From positions 1-64,000 of the forward strand of contig CAWCYG010000007.1 of assembly GCA_963799815.1 (NCBI GenBank): a stretch of 64,000 nt of DNA, given 5' to 3'. Of the stretch, positions 53,140-61,815 are shown piece by piece (positions within the stretch are counted from its first letter, which is position 1; every line of letters starts with the position of its first letter). The stretch comes from JBDTSW01 sp963799815. Lineage in GTDB: Bacteria; Actinomycetota; Thermoleophilia; Solirubrobacterales; 70-9. The notes beneath the pieces are model-generated. The model saw only the letters and a list, made by a program, of their open reading frames with translations. It was not told the DNA's origin and searched no databases. The position numbers and the translations under genes are program-made.

Positions 53140-53457
53140 TCAAACCTCCAGCTTGACTTTGTCGCCCTCTTCGCGGACCTCGAAAATCTCAACGGGCCTG
53201 TACGCCGGAAGCGACTTCGGGCGACCTGTTCGAAGGTCGAACAGGGATCCGTGGCGGGGGCACTCCACTGTACAGGCGGCAGCGTCGAACTCTCCCTCGG
53301 CGAGCGGGCCGTCGTCGTGGGAGCAGCGATCCTCGACTGCGACCAGGGAGCCGTCCTCGCACCGAAACACCCCGATCTTGCGTCCATCAGGCTCAACGAG
53401 GCGCATCTCGCCCTGGGCGAGCTCGGTGGCTGTGCAAACGGTGTAAGTCTCGGTCAA
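53140..53457 (-). CDS. Rieske-type [2Fe-2S] ferredoxin of the Suf cluster
   Basis: 105 residues. Canonical Rieske ligands: CSHDDGPL and CPRHGSLFDLRTG. A small soluble electron carrier, related to NirD-like subunits; in actinobacterial suf operons such proteins lie between sufD and sufC. TTG start at 53457 follows AGCTAGGA. Likely supplies electrons for cluster assembly (inference). Confidence 0.85.
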   Translation of the reverse strand: MTETYTVCTATELAQGEMRLVEPDGRKIGVFRCEDGSLVAVEDRCSHDDGPLAEGEFDAAACTVECPRHGSLFDLRTGRPKSLPAYRPVEIFEVREEGDKVKLEV

Positions 53458-53527
53458 AATATTCCTAGCTCTGAAGTCGGATTTTAGCTGTCGTGCCCGT
53501 CGGCCCGGCAGGGGCTACGGTCGGCGC

Positions 53528-54396
53528 ATGGCGTTCGACGGATTTTCTCTGGAGCGAATCGATGTCGGTGGAGCGGTGCTGCGTGTGCGGCATGGCGGCG
53601 TGGGCCCATCGGTCCTCTTGTTGCACGGCCACCCAAGGACGCACACCACGTGGCACCGGGTGGCCCCGCTGCTCGCGGACACCTACACGGTCGTCTGCCC
53701 TGATCTACGTGGCTACGGGCAGTCATCCAAGCCCGACACCACGCCGGACCACGAGCCGTACTCCTAACGCGCGATGACCGCTGACGCCACCAACCTCATG
53801 CGGGCGCTGGGGCACGACCGCTTCGCGTGGTCGGTCACGATCGCGGTGCCTACGTCGCGTCGCGCACCGCACTCGATCACTCGGACGTTGTCAGCGCCCT
53901 CGTGGTACTCGATGCGATCCCGATCGTCGAGGCGCTGGATCGTTGCGATGCGGGATTCGCCGCAGCCTGATGGCATTGGTTCTTCCTCGGGCAAACGGAG
54001 AAGCCGGCGGACCGAGTCATCTCTGCCGATCCGGACGCGTGGTATCGCCCCAACCGGGAGCTGATGGGGGCCGAGAACTACGGCGACTACCACCGCGCTA
54101 TCCACGATCCGGCGACCGTCAAAGCGATGTGCGAGGACTACCGGGCCGGGCTGGGGATCGACCGCCAACACGACGAGGAGGATCGCGCGTCCGGCCGGCG
54201 CATCACCTGTCCCATGCTCTTGGGCTGGAGCATCCACGACGATCTGGAGCAGCTCTACGGTGATCCCCTAGACGTCTGGAGGCCGTGGGCAACCGACCTT
54301 CGCGGGGTGCGGATCGACTCAGGTCACCACATGGCCGAGGAGGCTCCAGAGCAGCTTGCACGGGAGCTGCGGGAGTTCCTCGCGAGCGCGAGCTAG
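53528..54396 (+). pseudogene. Alpha/beta hydrolase (haloacetate dehalogenase-like), broken
   Basis: N-terminal text FDGFSLERIDVGGAVLRVRH and GPSVLLLHGHPRTHTTWHRV with CPDLRGYGQSSKP is a normal dehalogenase/epoxide hydrolase start. A TAA at 53765-53767 then interrupts the frame where relatives continue SKRAMAAD. Text resumes (ALGHDRF, then HSDVVSALVVLDAIPIVEAL in other frames) and ends intact AEEAPEQLARELREFLA. At least three shifts plus a nonsense codon: this combination looks more like a true pseudogene than a single read error. Product would be about 290 residues. Confidence 0.78.
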
Positions 54397-55514
54397 GCAG
54401 CGAGCCGGCTCACGGGCCGCTCCGCGGGCTCCGGCGGGCTCGATCCGAGCGCTCGAGCGGCATCCACGAACTCGTGCTCGACCCGCTCCAGAGTCCGCCG
54501 CGCCCACCGCAGCGACACCAGGGCGGGGAGGGCGCGCGCCACGACCCCCAGGCGTCCGCTGGGACCAGGCCAGGGCCGGGCCCCGATCCGTGCCGCGCTG
54601 GTGCGGTAGTGCAGGTCGGTGAAGAGCAGCATGAGTAGCGCGGCGGCCCGGACCGCTGCGCTGCGGCCGAGTTCGAGCCCGTCGAAAAGCCGGCGGTAGG
54701 CCGGTGCCCGGGCGAGCGCCATCGCGACGTACTCCTCGCGGACTTCGCGGATCGGCCGGCGCGGTGGCGGCTCCGAGTCACCGAGGTACGGCTTCAGGGC
54801 CGGGTGATAGGCGATCCCCCGTTCGAGGTCGCGCTCGATGTCGCGGGTCACGTTGGCGAGCTGGATCATCTCGCTGACCCGGAAGGCATCGTCGCGGGCC
54901 GGCCCCGTGACCTCGCGGGCGCTCAGCAGCTTGAGGGCGAACACCGCAGGGTGTCCCATCACGGCGTGGCAATAGAGCTCGACCTGTCGCTCGTCCACAA
55001 GGACGCCGCCCTGGCGGGCGAACGCAGCCCGCGACCAGGACATCCCCTCCGCCATCGCTTGGACCAAGTCGCGGATCTGGGCTCGGACCGGTGTTGCCAG
55101 CTGGGTATAGATCGCATCGACATGCCCACACCGCGCCAGCAACAGGAGATACAGGCGGTCACGGGCGTCAGCGGCGAGCTCCTCGCCGAGCTGGGTGGCC
55201 GGCTCAAGCACGGGGGAGTCGAAGCGGGCGGCGAAGCGCTCCATCTCGGCGATGCTCATTGAGGTGTCGGGGATGAGGTCCTCGTAGGTGTCGAGCATGC
55301 GGCAGTAGAGGTAGGCGACCGCCGCGGCGCGGGCCTGTTCCGATGGGAGCACGCTGATGCTGGTCGCGAACGTGCGGGCCGCGTGCGGGAGCACACCCCA
55401 GACGAATCGTTCGGGGCGTGTCTCGCGGGCGAGCCCCTCGAGATTGGGTTCGCGGCGGTTCGCCGCCAGGCCACGAACCAGGAGCACGGGCCCGAGGGCG
55501 AGGACGGACCTCAT
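54393..55514 (-). CDS. Squalene/phytoene synthase-family protein
   Basis: 373 residues. The first Asp-rich motif is DTYEDL and the second NVTRDIERD, which bind Mg-diphosphate; MSWSRAAFARQGG and YCHAVMGHPAVFALKLL also fit the head-to-head isoprenyl synthase fold. Product (squalene, phytoene or other) cannot be decided; no other carotenoid or hopanoid genes are in the window. 15 nt from sufU and same strand; converges with the broken hydrolase. Confidence 0.85.
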   Translation of the reverse strand: MRSVLALGPVLLVRGLAANRREPNLEGLARETRPERFVWGVLPHAARTFATSISVLPSEQARAAAVAYLYCRMLDTYEDLIPDTSMSIAEMERFAARFDSPVLEPATQLGEELAADARDRLYLLLLARCGHVDAIYTQLATPVRAQIRDLVQAMAEGMSWSRAAFARQGGVLVDERQVELYCHAVMGHPAVFALKLLSAREVTGPARDDAFRVSEMIQLANVTRDIERDLERGIAYHPALKPYLGDSEPPPRRPIREVREEYVAMALARAPAYRRLFDGLELGRSAAVRAAALLMLLFTDLHYRTSAARIGARPWPGPSGRLGVVARALPALVSLRWARRTLERVEHEFVDAARALGSSPPEPAERPVSRLAA

Positions 55515-55529
55515 CGAGCCGAGACCCAG

Positions 55530-55955
55530 CTAGACGATCTCGGCCTGGGCAGGATCGCCGCGCTCGCCCTCGTCTTCCCAATCGGCCAGCTCACCCAGGG
55601 AAGCCGACTTCACGACCTTGAGCCCGAGCAGCGCGCACTTCATCCGCGTCGCTGAGATGTCGATTCCGAGCAACTCGAGCACGAACTCCTTCGGGAGCGC
55701 CAGAAGCTCCTCCCGCGTCTTGCCCTCGAGCTCCTCGGTCAGCATCGAGGTCGCGGCCGTGGAGATCGCGCATCCCTTGCCCTCGAAGCTCACCGCCGCC
55801 ACCCGCCCGTCCTCGCCGAGACGGATGAAGACGTGCTGCTCGTCGCCGCAGAAGGGATTCGTGTCCTCGAAATCCAAGTCGAACTCGTCGAGCCGGCCGA
55901 AGTTTCGCGGCCGCTTGTAGTGCTCGAGGATCTGCTCGCGGTAGAGATCGTCCAC
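55530..55955 (-). CDS. sufU: Fe-S scaffold/sulfur acceptor SufU
   Basis: IscU-like zinc protein that receives sulfane sulfur from SufS. GTG at 55955 gives VDDLYREQILEHYKRPRNFG. Cys ligands: NPFCGDEQ, GKGCAISTAA, MKCALLGL. The C-terminal insert (LALPKEFVLELLGIDIS) is typical of SufU. 141 residues. Lies downstream of sufS with an unrelated small opposite-strand gene between. Confidence 0.93.
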   Translation of the reverse strand: MDDLYREQILEHYKRPRNFGRLDEFDLDFEDTNPFCGDEQHVFIRLGEDGRVAAVSFEGKGCAISTAATSMLTEELEGKTREELLALPKEFVLELLGIDISATRMKCALLGLKVVKSASLGELADWEDEGERGDPAQAEIV

Positions 55956-55961
55956 GGGCTC

Positions 55962-55974
55962 AACGGTAGCCGTT
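55962..55974. promoter_or_regulatory. Small inverted repeat upstream of sufU
   Basis: AACGG-TAG-CCGTT lies seven bases before the sufU start and 30 bases upstream of the divergent small secreted protein gene. Possible operator; unproved. Confidence 0.3.
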
Positions 55975-56005
55975 AGGGTCCGCCCATCTCGACCCGAAGG
56001 AGCGA

Positions 56006-56398
56006 ATGATGCCTCGCCACAGCGCCCGCACGCTGATCCTGATCGCCTGCATCGCGGCGGGCACGGCCACACTCGGCGCCGCGAGCGCCGGTGCCCGTGA
56101 CGTCGACATGTACGACAGCAGAGTGACGTTCTCAGAGCAGCCGCCCGCATTCCACGGCAGCGTCAGGTCCGACCACAGGCCCTGCAAGAACGATCGCCAC
56201 GTCGCGGTCTTCCGCAAGCGCAATGGCGCGGACCGAAAGCTTGGTGGCGACACGACTGGGCCGGCCGGCCGCTGGAGCGTTCCGGTAATGCTCTCCTCCG
56301 GCGCCTACTACGCCCGCGTGCGCGCCAAGCAGCGGATCGTGAGTGGCAACGGCTATACCTGCGCCAAGGACAGGTCGAGGACCGTAGTCGTCGACTAG
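56006..56398 (+). CDS. Small secreted protein, unknown
   Basis: 130 residues with a signal peptide (RTLILIACIAAGTATLGAAS, cleavage near ASAGA), mature part of about 100 residues with two Cys (PCKNDRH, GYTCAKDR) that may form a disulfide, and the FSEQPPAFHGSVRS...LSSGAYYARVRA beta-sandwich-like pattern. GAAGGAGCG ribosome site. It interrupts the suf cluster on the opposite strand. Confidence 0.7.
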   Translation: MMPRHSARTLILIACIAAGTATLGAASAGARDVDMYDSRVTFSEQPPAFHGSVRSDHRPCKNDRHVAVFRKRNGADRKLGGDTTGPAGRWSVPVMLSSGAYYARVRAKQRIVSGNGYTCAKDRSRTVVVD

Positions 56399-56414
56399 CG
56401 CGCGGCGCGCAGGC

Positions 56415-57665
56415 TCAGCCGAGCCCGAAGACGCGCCGAGCGTCCACCAGCCCGTCGACCAATCGGTCGATCTCCGCGGGCGTCGTGTAGACGCCGAAGC
56501 TCGCGCGCGCTGTGGCCGTGACCCCGAACCGCTCCATCAGAGGCTGCGCGCAGTGGTGGCCGGCGCGAACCGCGACACCGTGACGGTCGAGGATCTCCGA
56601 GACATCGTGGGCGTGGACGCCCTCGAGCTCAAACGAAACGGGGCCGACACGATCGGGAGAGCGAGGGGGACCGAAGGTCCGCAGGCCGGGGACCTCGGCC
56701 ACGCGCTCGAGCGCGTAGTCGGCGATCTCGCGCTCGTGAGCGAGCGCGGTGTCCATGCCCAGGGAATCGAGCCACCTGAAGGCGGCGGCGAGCCCAATCG
56801 CCTGAGAGATCGCTGGCGTGCCGGCCTCGAATCGCGCCGGGACGTCGGCGTAGGTCGTGCCGTGCCTCGTCACCTTCCGGATCATCGAGCCCCCGCCGAG
56901 GAAGGGAGGCATCGCACGGAGCAGCTCGAGATGCCCCCAAAGTGCCCCGATCCCGGTCGGGGCGTAGGCCTTGTGCCCCGTGATCGCGTAGAAGTCGACG
57001 CCCAGCTCGCCCATGTCGAGCGGCATCTTCGGCGCCGCCTGAGCCCCGTCGGCGAGCACCAATGCCCCCGCGTCATGGGCGAGGCGGGAGATCTCGGCGA
57101 GCGGGTTCTCGGTGCCGAGCACGTTCGAGACGTGTGTAACCGCCACCAGCTTCGGCCCCTGCTCGAGCAAGGCAGCGAGCGCGCCCATGTCGAGCAGCCC
57201 TTCGTCGGTGACGGGTACCCAGTCGACCTCGGCGCCGGTCGCCTCAGCGAGGAGCTGCCAGGGCACGATGTTCGAGTGGTGTTCCATCTCCGTGAGGACG
57301 ATGCGATCCCCGGCCCCGATGTTCGCGGCGCCCCAGGCGCGAGCGACCAGATTGATGGCCTCGGTCGCGTTGCGGACAAAGATGACCTCGCGGCGGTCGG
57401 CTGCACCGATGTGATCGGCGACGGTGGCGCGGGCGCCCTCGTAGGCGGCGGTCGCCTCGGCGGAGAGCGTGTGCGAGCCGCGGTGCACGTTGGAGTGATG
57501 GGCTCGCTCGTAGCGGTCGACCGCCTGGATGGAGGCGAGCACGCGCTGAGAGGAAGCGCCGGAGTCGAGGTAGGCGATCGGCTTGCCGTTTACCTCGCGC
57601 GCGAGGGCGGGGAAGGCCGCGCGGACCTTCTCCAGCGGGAAGGTGGCAGCCTCAACGGAGCTCAA
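56415..57665 (-). CDS. sufS: Cysteine desulfurase SufS
   Basis: PLP enzyme producing sulfane sulfur from cysteine for Fe-S synthesis. 416 residues, group II desulfurase: AYLDSGASSQRVLASI, TEMEHHSNIVPWQLL, TGHKAYAPTGIGALWG (PLP Lys), and VRAGHHCAQPLMERFGV with catalytic Cys in the short group II loop. ATG overlaps the sufC stop. Confidence 0.97.
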   Translation of the reverse strand: MSSVEAATFPLEKVRAAFPALAREVNGKPIAYLDSGASSQRVLASIQAVDRYERAHHSNVHRGSHTLSAEATAAYEGARATVADHIGAADRREVIFVRNATEAINLVARAWGAANIGAGDRIVLTEMEHHSNIVPWQLLAEATGAEVDWVPVTDEGLLDMGALAALLEQGPKLVAVTHVSNVLGTENPLAEISRLAHDAGALVLADGAQAAPKMPLDMGELGVDFYAITGHKAYAPTGIGALWGHLELLRAMPPFLGGGSMIRKVTRHGTTYADVPARFEAGTPAISQAIGLAAAFRWLDSLGMDTALAHEREIADYALERVAEVPGLRTFGPPRSPDRVGPVSFELEGVHAHDVSEILDRHGVAVRAGHHCAQPLMERFGVTATARASFGVYTTPAEIDRLVDGLVDARRVFGLG

Positions 57666-58429
57666 GCTGCCGCGGCCTCCACTTCCTCGCGGATCCAGCC
57701 GTAGCCGCGGTCCTCGAGCTCGCCCACGAGCTCCGGGCCACCCTCCTTGACGATGCGCCCGTCGTACATGACGTGGACGGCGTCGGGCTTCACCATGTGC
57801 AGGATCCGCTGGTAGTGGGTGATGATGAGTACGCCCATGTCGGGGCCGGCGACGCGGTTGACGCCGTCGGCGACGACCCGAAGCGCGTCGATGTCGAGGC
57901 CGGAGTCGGTCTCGTCAAGAACGGCCATCTGGGGGCGCAGCATCGCGAGCTGGAGGATCTCCATGCGCTTCTTCTCACCGCCGGAGAAGCCGTCGTTCAA
58001 ATAGCGGGAGGAGAACTCCGTCGGGATGTTGGCCAGCTCCATCGCCTCCTCGGTGGTGACGCGGAAGTCCTTCAGCTTGATCTCCTTTAAACCGCGCGCC
58101 TCGCGGTGGGCGTTCACGGCCATCCGCAGGTACTTGGCGACCGTCACCCCCGGGATCGCGACCGGATACTGGAAGGCCATGAAGAGGCCCATCCGCGAGC
58201 GCTCCTCGGGAGCGGCCTCGGTCACGTCCTCGCCTTGGAACTCGATCGAACCCTGAGTGATCTCGAACGCCGGGTGGCCCATGATCGCGTTTGCGAGCGT
58301 CGACTTCCCTGATCCGTTCGGCCCCATCAGTGCGTGAATCTGGCCCTTGGAGACCTCGAGGTCGAGGCCTTTCAGGATCGCCTTGTCCTCGATGCGGACG
58401 TGAAGGTCGGTGATCTTGAGATCGGACAT
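57662..58429 (-). CDS. sufC: Fe-S assembly ATPase SufC
   Basis: ABC-type ATPase of SufBC2D. Walker A GPNGSGKSTLANAIMG, signature FSGGEKKRMEILQLAML, Walker B VLDETDSGLDIDALRVVAD, H-loop ITHYQRIL. 255 residues, ATG at 58429. Same strand and operon as sufS; the Rrf2 gene is 39 nt upstream. Confidence 0.97.
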   Translation of the reverse strand: MSDLKITDLHVRIEDKAILKGLDLEVSKGQIHALMGPNGSGKSTLANAIMGHPAFEITQGSIEFQGEDVTEAAPEERSRMGLFMAFQYPVAIPGVTVAKYLRMAVNAHREARGLKEIKLKDFRVTTEEAMELANIPTEFSSRYLNDGFSGGEKKRMEILQLAMLRPQMAVLDETDSGLDIDALRVVADGVNRVAGPDMGVLIITHYQRILHMVKPDAVHVMYDGRIVKEGGPELVGELEDRGYGWIREEVEAAAA

Positions 58430-58468
58430 CAGGCTCCGTTGTTCGGGGTCGGGAAGTCTCCGGCTCGC

Positions 58469-58954
58469 CTAAGCGGCGCCGGCCAGAGTCGGCCTCGGCG
58501 CGTGAGCGTCGGCGAACTCCACGAGGTCGGCGAGGGTCGTGCCGACGAGGGCCTTGTTGATTCCCCCCTGGACCCGGGTCCAAAGCAGCTTCGTTGCACA
58601 CGCGCGGTCGCCGTCGGATTCGTGCGAGCAGAGCACGCGGCCCTCGCGGTCGGGTTGAAAGCACTCCATCGGGGTGATCGGGCCCTCGAGGGCCTCGACC
58701 ACGTCGAGCATGTCGATCTCCGACGCGGGCTTCGCGAGGCGGTAGCCACCGTGGGCGCCGCGTACCGAGGAGACGAGCTCGGCGTGCCGCAGCTTGGCGA
58801 CGAGGTGCTCGAGGTAGGAGAGGGGGAGGCTCTCGGACTCGGCGACGGTGCCGAGCGCTACCGGTTTCGCCTCATCGACCGGATCGGAACCAGCGTGACG
58901 ACCGAGCTCAACCATCAGCCGCACCCCGTACTCCGCTTTCGTCGAGAAGAGCAT
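58469..58954 (-). CDS. Rrf2-family Fe-S regulator (SufR/IscR-like)
   Basis: 161 residues; winged helix N-terminus (FSTKAEYGVRLMVELGRH, LSYLEHLVAKLRHAELVSSV, GAHGGYRLAKPASEI). Cluster-binding Cys are in MECFQPDREGRVLCSHESDG and DRACATKLLW, three Cys spaced as in Fe-S-sensing Rrf2 regulators. First gene of the suf operon, so probably a self-regulated repressor. Shares an AGCTAGGA element near its start with the Rieske-sufB transcript. Confidence 0.9.
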   Translation of the reverse strand: MLFSTKAEYGVRLMVELGRHAGSDPVDEAKPVALGTVAESESLPLSYLEHLVAKLRHAELVSSVRGAHGGYRLAKPASEIDMLDVVEALEGPITPMECFQPDREGRVLCSHESDGDRACATKLLWTRVQGGINKALVGTTLADLVEFADAHAPRPTLAGAA

Positions 58955-59041
58955 CGACGTAAATCCTAGCTAAGAGGTCGGAGAACCCCTGAGAGCGAGG
59001 CGGCCGAGGACGACCACCGCCGGCGACGGTTCGCAGCCCGC

Positions 59042-59671
59042 CTAAGCTTCGATCAGGCCCTTGCGGATCGCGTAGCGGACCAGCTCCACGCGGTCACGCA
59101 TGCCGAGCTTTCGCATCGCGTTCGAGCGATGGTTCTCGACGGTCTTCTCCGAGAGGTGGAGAATCTCGGCGATCTCCTTGTTCGTGTGCGCCTCGGCGAC
59201 GAGCTTCACGACCTCCTGCTCGCGGGGGGTGAGCTCCTCCTCGCGGCCCGAGGTCTGACCGAGCACGTCCTTGATCAGGGCGCGCTGGGCCTCAGGGGTG
59301 AGGAACGGCTCGCCCCGCTCGACGGCGCGGACGGCCTCGAGCAGGTCCGTATCTGCCTGCGCCTTCAGGACGTAGCCGGAGGCGCCGGCCTTGAGCGCCT
59401 CGAAGAGGTAGCGCTCGTCGTCATACATCGAGAGGATCAGGACTGAGACGTCGGGCGCCTGCTCGCGGATCTCCCGGGTGGCCTGTAGACCGGTGAGCTT
59501 CGGCATCTTGACGTCGAGGATCGCCAGGTCGGGGCGCTCGCGAATCGCGAGGTCTCGAGCCTCCGCGCCGTCGGATGCCTCCCCGATCACCTCCATGTCG
59601 CCCTGGCCCTCCAACAGCATGCGCAGCCCGGAGCGCACGATGCCGTGGTCGTCGGCGATCAGGATTCGCAT
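59042..59671 (-). CDS. NarL/LuxR-type response regulator
   Basis: 209 residues from ATG at 59671 (MRILIADDHGIVRSGLRMLL). Receiver domain with phospho-Asp in DLAILDVKMPKLTG, LSMYDDERYLFEALKAGASG; C-terminal LuxR HTH (LTPREQEVVKLVAEAHTNKE, LSEKTVENHRSNAMRKLGM). 16 nt after the histidine kinase; the pair forms a two-component system with unknown signal. Confidence 0.93.
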   Translation of the reverse strand: MRILIADDHGIVRSGLRMLLEGQGDMEVIGEASDGAEARDLAIRERPDLAILDVKMPKLTGLQATREIREQAPDVSVLILSMYDDERYLFEALKAGASGYVLKAQADTDLLEAVRAVERGEPFLTPEAQRALIKDVLGQTSGREEELTPREQEVVKLVAEAHTNKEIAEILHLSEKTVENHRSNAMRKLGMRDRVELVRYAIRKGLIEA

Positions 59672-59687
59672 CAGGTCGGACGCATTC

Positions 59688-60782
59688 TCAGTGCCTCGTG
59701 GGGCCAGGATCGTTGCCATCACTTTCCTCTATCGGCACGAACAGCCGAACCCTTGTGCCGAAATCCGGTCGTGACTCGACCGTGAGGTCGCCGCCGACCA
59801 AAAGAGCACGCTCGCGCATGCCCCCGATCCCAAGTCCGCGGGTCGCCTGGTCGAAGGTGAAGCCGTGCCCGTCGTCGGTCACGGTCAGCTCGATCCCGTC
59901 CTCCCCGTGGTCCGCCCGCACCTGGATCTCGGCCGCCTCCGAATGCTGGGCGGCATTTGAGAGCGCCTCCTGCGCCACGCGATAGGCAACGAGCTGCACG
60001 TCCGTTGGCACCTCCGTGAGGTCTCCTGTTCCCAGGAAGCTCGTTTTCACTCGGCTCTTTCGGCCCAGCTCGCCCACGAGCGCCGAGAGCGCTGCATCCA
60101 GCCCGAGGTCGTCTAGCGCCGTGGGGCGCAGCGTTCGCGCCAGGGTGAGGAGCTCTTGCATGGCCCGGTTCGCGAGCACCTTCGTCTCCTCGAGGTCGGC
60201 GGCGAGCGCCGGTGTCGCCCGCTTGCGCACCGCCTCCAGACGGAGCAGCAGCCCCGTCAGCGACTGATTCACCTCGTCGTGGAGGTCGCGCGCAACGCGC
60301 GCGCGTTCCTCTTCCTGGGCCGAGAGCGCGATGCTCGCGGCCCGCCGGCGCTCGGCCTCGAGGCGCTCGAGCATCCGGCGAAAGGCGTTGTGGATCCGCT
60401 CGACCTCCTCGGGCCCCCCGATGTCGTCGGCGCTGCCCAGGTTCGCTCCGGGCCGGGAGAGATCGGCGCGTTCCATCTCGTCGACCAGCCGCTCCAGCGG
60501 ACGCACACGGCGCTGGAGCATGAGGACGTTCACGAGGATGGTGATCCCGACGGCGAGGCCAAGCACGATGCCCGCCTGGGGGTCCTCGCCGAGGTCGATA
60601 TCGGGATTAGCGGCTATCGCCGCGGCGATCACGGCAGCCACGATCACGAGGAGATTCGCGGCCAGGACCTGCGTCAGGAGGTTGCGTGAACGCACGACGG
60701 GCCTAAAGTATCTTCCCCCGGGCGGCCATTCTGATTTCCGGTAGCTCTCAGGCGTCGGCGACGCCTCAGGGTTCGCCCTCAT
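59688..60782 (-). CDS. NarL-system histidine kinase
   Basis: 364 residues (or 335 if the GTG at 60695 is used). Two N-terminal helices (NLLTQVLAANLLVIVAAVIA, GIVLGLAVGITILVNVLMLQ), HAMP-like segment, HisKA_3 domain with VARDLHDEVNQSLTGLL (phospho-His), and a GHKL ATPase (NAAQHSEAAEIQVRAD, DDGHGFTFDQ, GLGIGGMRERALLVGG). Short periplasmic loop, so it probably senses a membrane or internal signal. Divergent from htpX. Confidence 0.92.
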   Translation of the reverse strand: MRANPEASPTPESYRKSEWPPGGRYFRPVVRSRNLLTQVLAANLLVIVAAVIAAAIAANPDIDLGEDPQAGIVLGLAVGITILVNVLMLQRRVRPLERLVDEMERADLSRPGANLGSADDIGGPEEVERIHNAFRRMLERLEAERRRAASIALSAQEEERARVARDLHDEVNQSLTGLLLRLEAVRKRATPALAADLEETKVLANRAMQELLTLARTLRPTALDDLGLDAALSALVGELGRKSRVKTSFLGTGDLTEVPTDVQLVAYRVAQEALSNAAQHSEAAEIQVRADHGEDGIELTVTDDGHGFTFDQATRGLGIGGMRERALLVGGDLTVESRPDFGTRVRLFVPIEESDGNDPGPTRH

Positions 60783-60874
60783 TCCGAATCAGGGTTAGCC
60801 CCTAGGCCCCGGGTGATCCCACCCGTCAGAATAGGCGTACCGCTTTTTGCATTCACTAGGAGGAACCGCCCGCG
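60783..60874. promoter_or_regulatory. Divergent promoter region, kinase / htpX
   Basis: 92-nt gap. On the plus strand AGGAGG at 60859-60864 precedes the htpX ATG, and AGAATAGG may act as -10-like element. No gene in it. Confidence 0.4.
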
Positions 60875-61738
60875 ATGACCACGACCAGCCGCTCAAACTT
60901 CGCCGCCGGCCTGAGAACCACGATTCTCATGGCCACTCTCGGTGGCCTCATGGTCGCGATCGGGTATGCGATCGGAGGCCTCGAGATCGCGGGCGTATTC
61001 CTCGGAATCGCCCTGCTCATGAACCTCGTCGCCTTCTGGTTCAGCGACAAGATCGCGATCGCCAGCTCGGGCGCCAAGCCGATCTCCGAGTCCGAGGCAC
61101 CGGGCCTCTACCAGATGGTCCGCGAGCTCACGACGCGCGCCGGCCTGCCGATGCCGAAGCTCTACATGATCCCGTCGGACCAGCCGAACGCGTTCGCCAC
61201 GGGGCGCAGCCCCAAGCGCTCGGCCGTTGCCGTCACGCATGGGATCACGAAGCTGCTCTCGGAGGACGAGCTCCGAGGGGTCGTGGCGCACGAGCTGGCC
61301 CACATTCGCAACCGCGACATCCTCACGCAGTCCATCGCCTCCGCGATCGGCGCGATGATCACCTACCTCGCGTACTTCTTCCTGTGGTTCGGTGGCGATG
61401 ATGAGTCGCCGCTCTCGATCGTGGCGTCCCTCGCGATGGTCCTGCTGGCGCCGATCGCCGCCTCGCTCATCCAGCTCGGCATCTCGCGTCAGCGCGAGTA
61501 CTCGGCCGATGCGACGGGCGCTGAGATCTGCGGCAACCCGGAGTCCCTCGCCTCGGCGCTGTTGCGCCTGGAGGAGGGTGCCAAGGCGATCCCGATGCAG
61601 CACGTGAACCAGGCGACCGAGCCGCTCTACATCGTGAAGCCCTTCTCGGGCGGCGGCCTCGCGGGCCTCTTCTCGACGCACCCGCCGATCGAGGAACGCG
61701 TTCGCCGGCTGCGGCAGATGCGCCCAGCGCTCGGCTAG
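60875..61738 (+). CDS. htpX: Membrane zinc protease HtpX
   Basis: M48 metalloprotease of membrane-protein quality control. Zinc motif VVAHELAHIRNRD, downstream third ligand region SRQREYSADATGAEI, four helices (LMVAIGYAIGGLEIAGVFLG, LLMNLVAFWFSDKIAIA, AIGAMITYLAYFFLWF, LAMVLLAPIAASLIQLG). 287 residues, ATG preceded by AGGAGG. A 7-bp stem (61762-61768 with 61783-61789) follows and may end the transcript. Confidence 0.96.
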   Translation: MTTTSRSNFAAGLRTTILMATLGGLMVAIGYAIGGLEIAGVFLGIALLMNLVAFWFSDKIAIASSGAKPISESEAPGLYQMVRELTTRAGLPMPKLYMIPSDQPNAFATGRSPKRSAVAVTHGITKLLSEDELRGVVAHELAHIRNRDILTQSIASAIGAMITYLAYFFLWFGGDDESPLSIVASLAMVLLAPIAASLIQLGISRQREYSADATGAEICGNPESLASALLRLEEGAKAIPMQHVNQATEPLYIVKPFSGGGLAGLFSTHPPIEERVRRLRQMRPALG

Positions 61739-61815
61739 CCCCAGCCGAGCGCATCAGCTTCGAGGACGTGCCAAAAGCGGCGCGTCCTCACTTCGTCGCC
61801 CGCTAGGTTTGCGGC

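Noticed and set aside
53765..53767. Recoding (selenocysteine or pyrrolysine) in the hydrolase
   Set aside because: The codon is TAA, and further frameshifts follow; it is simply broken.
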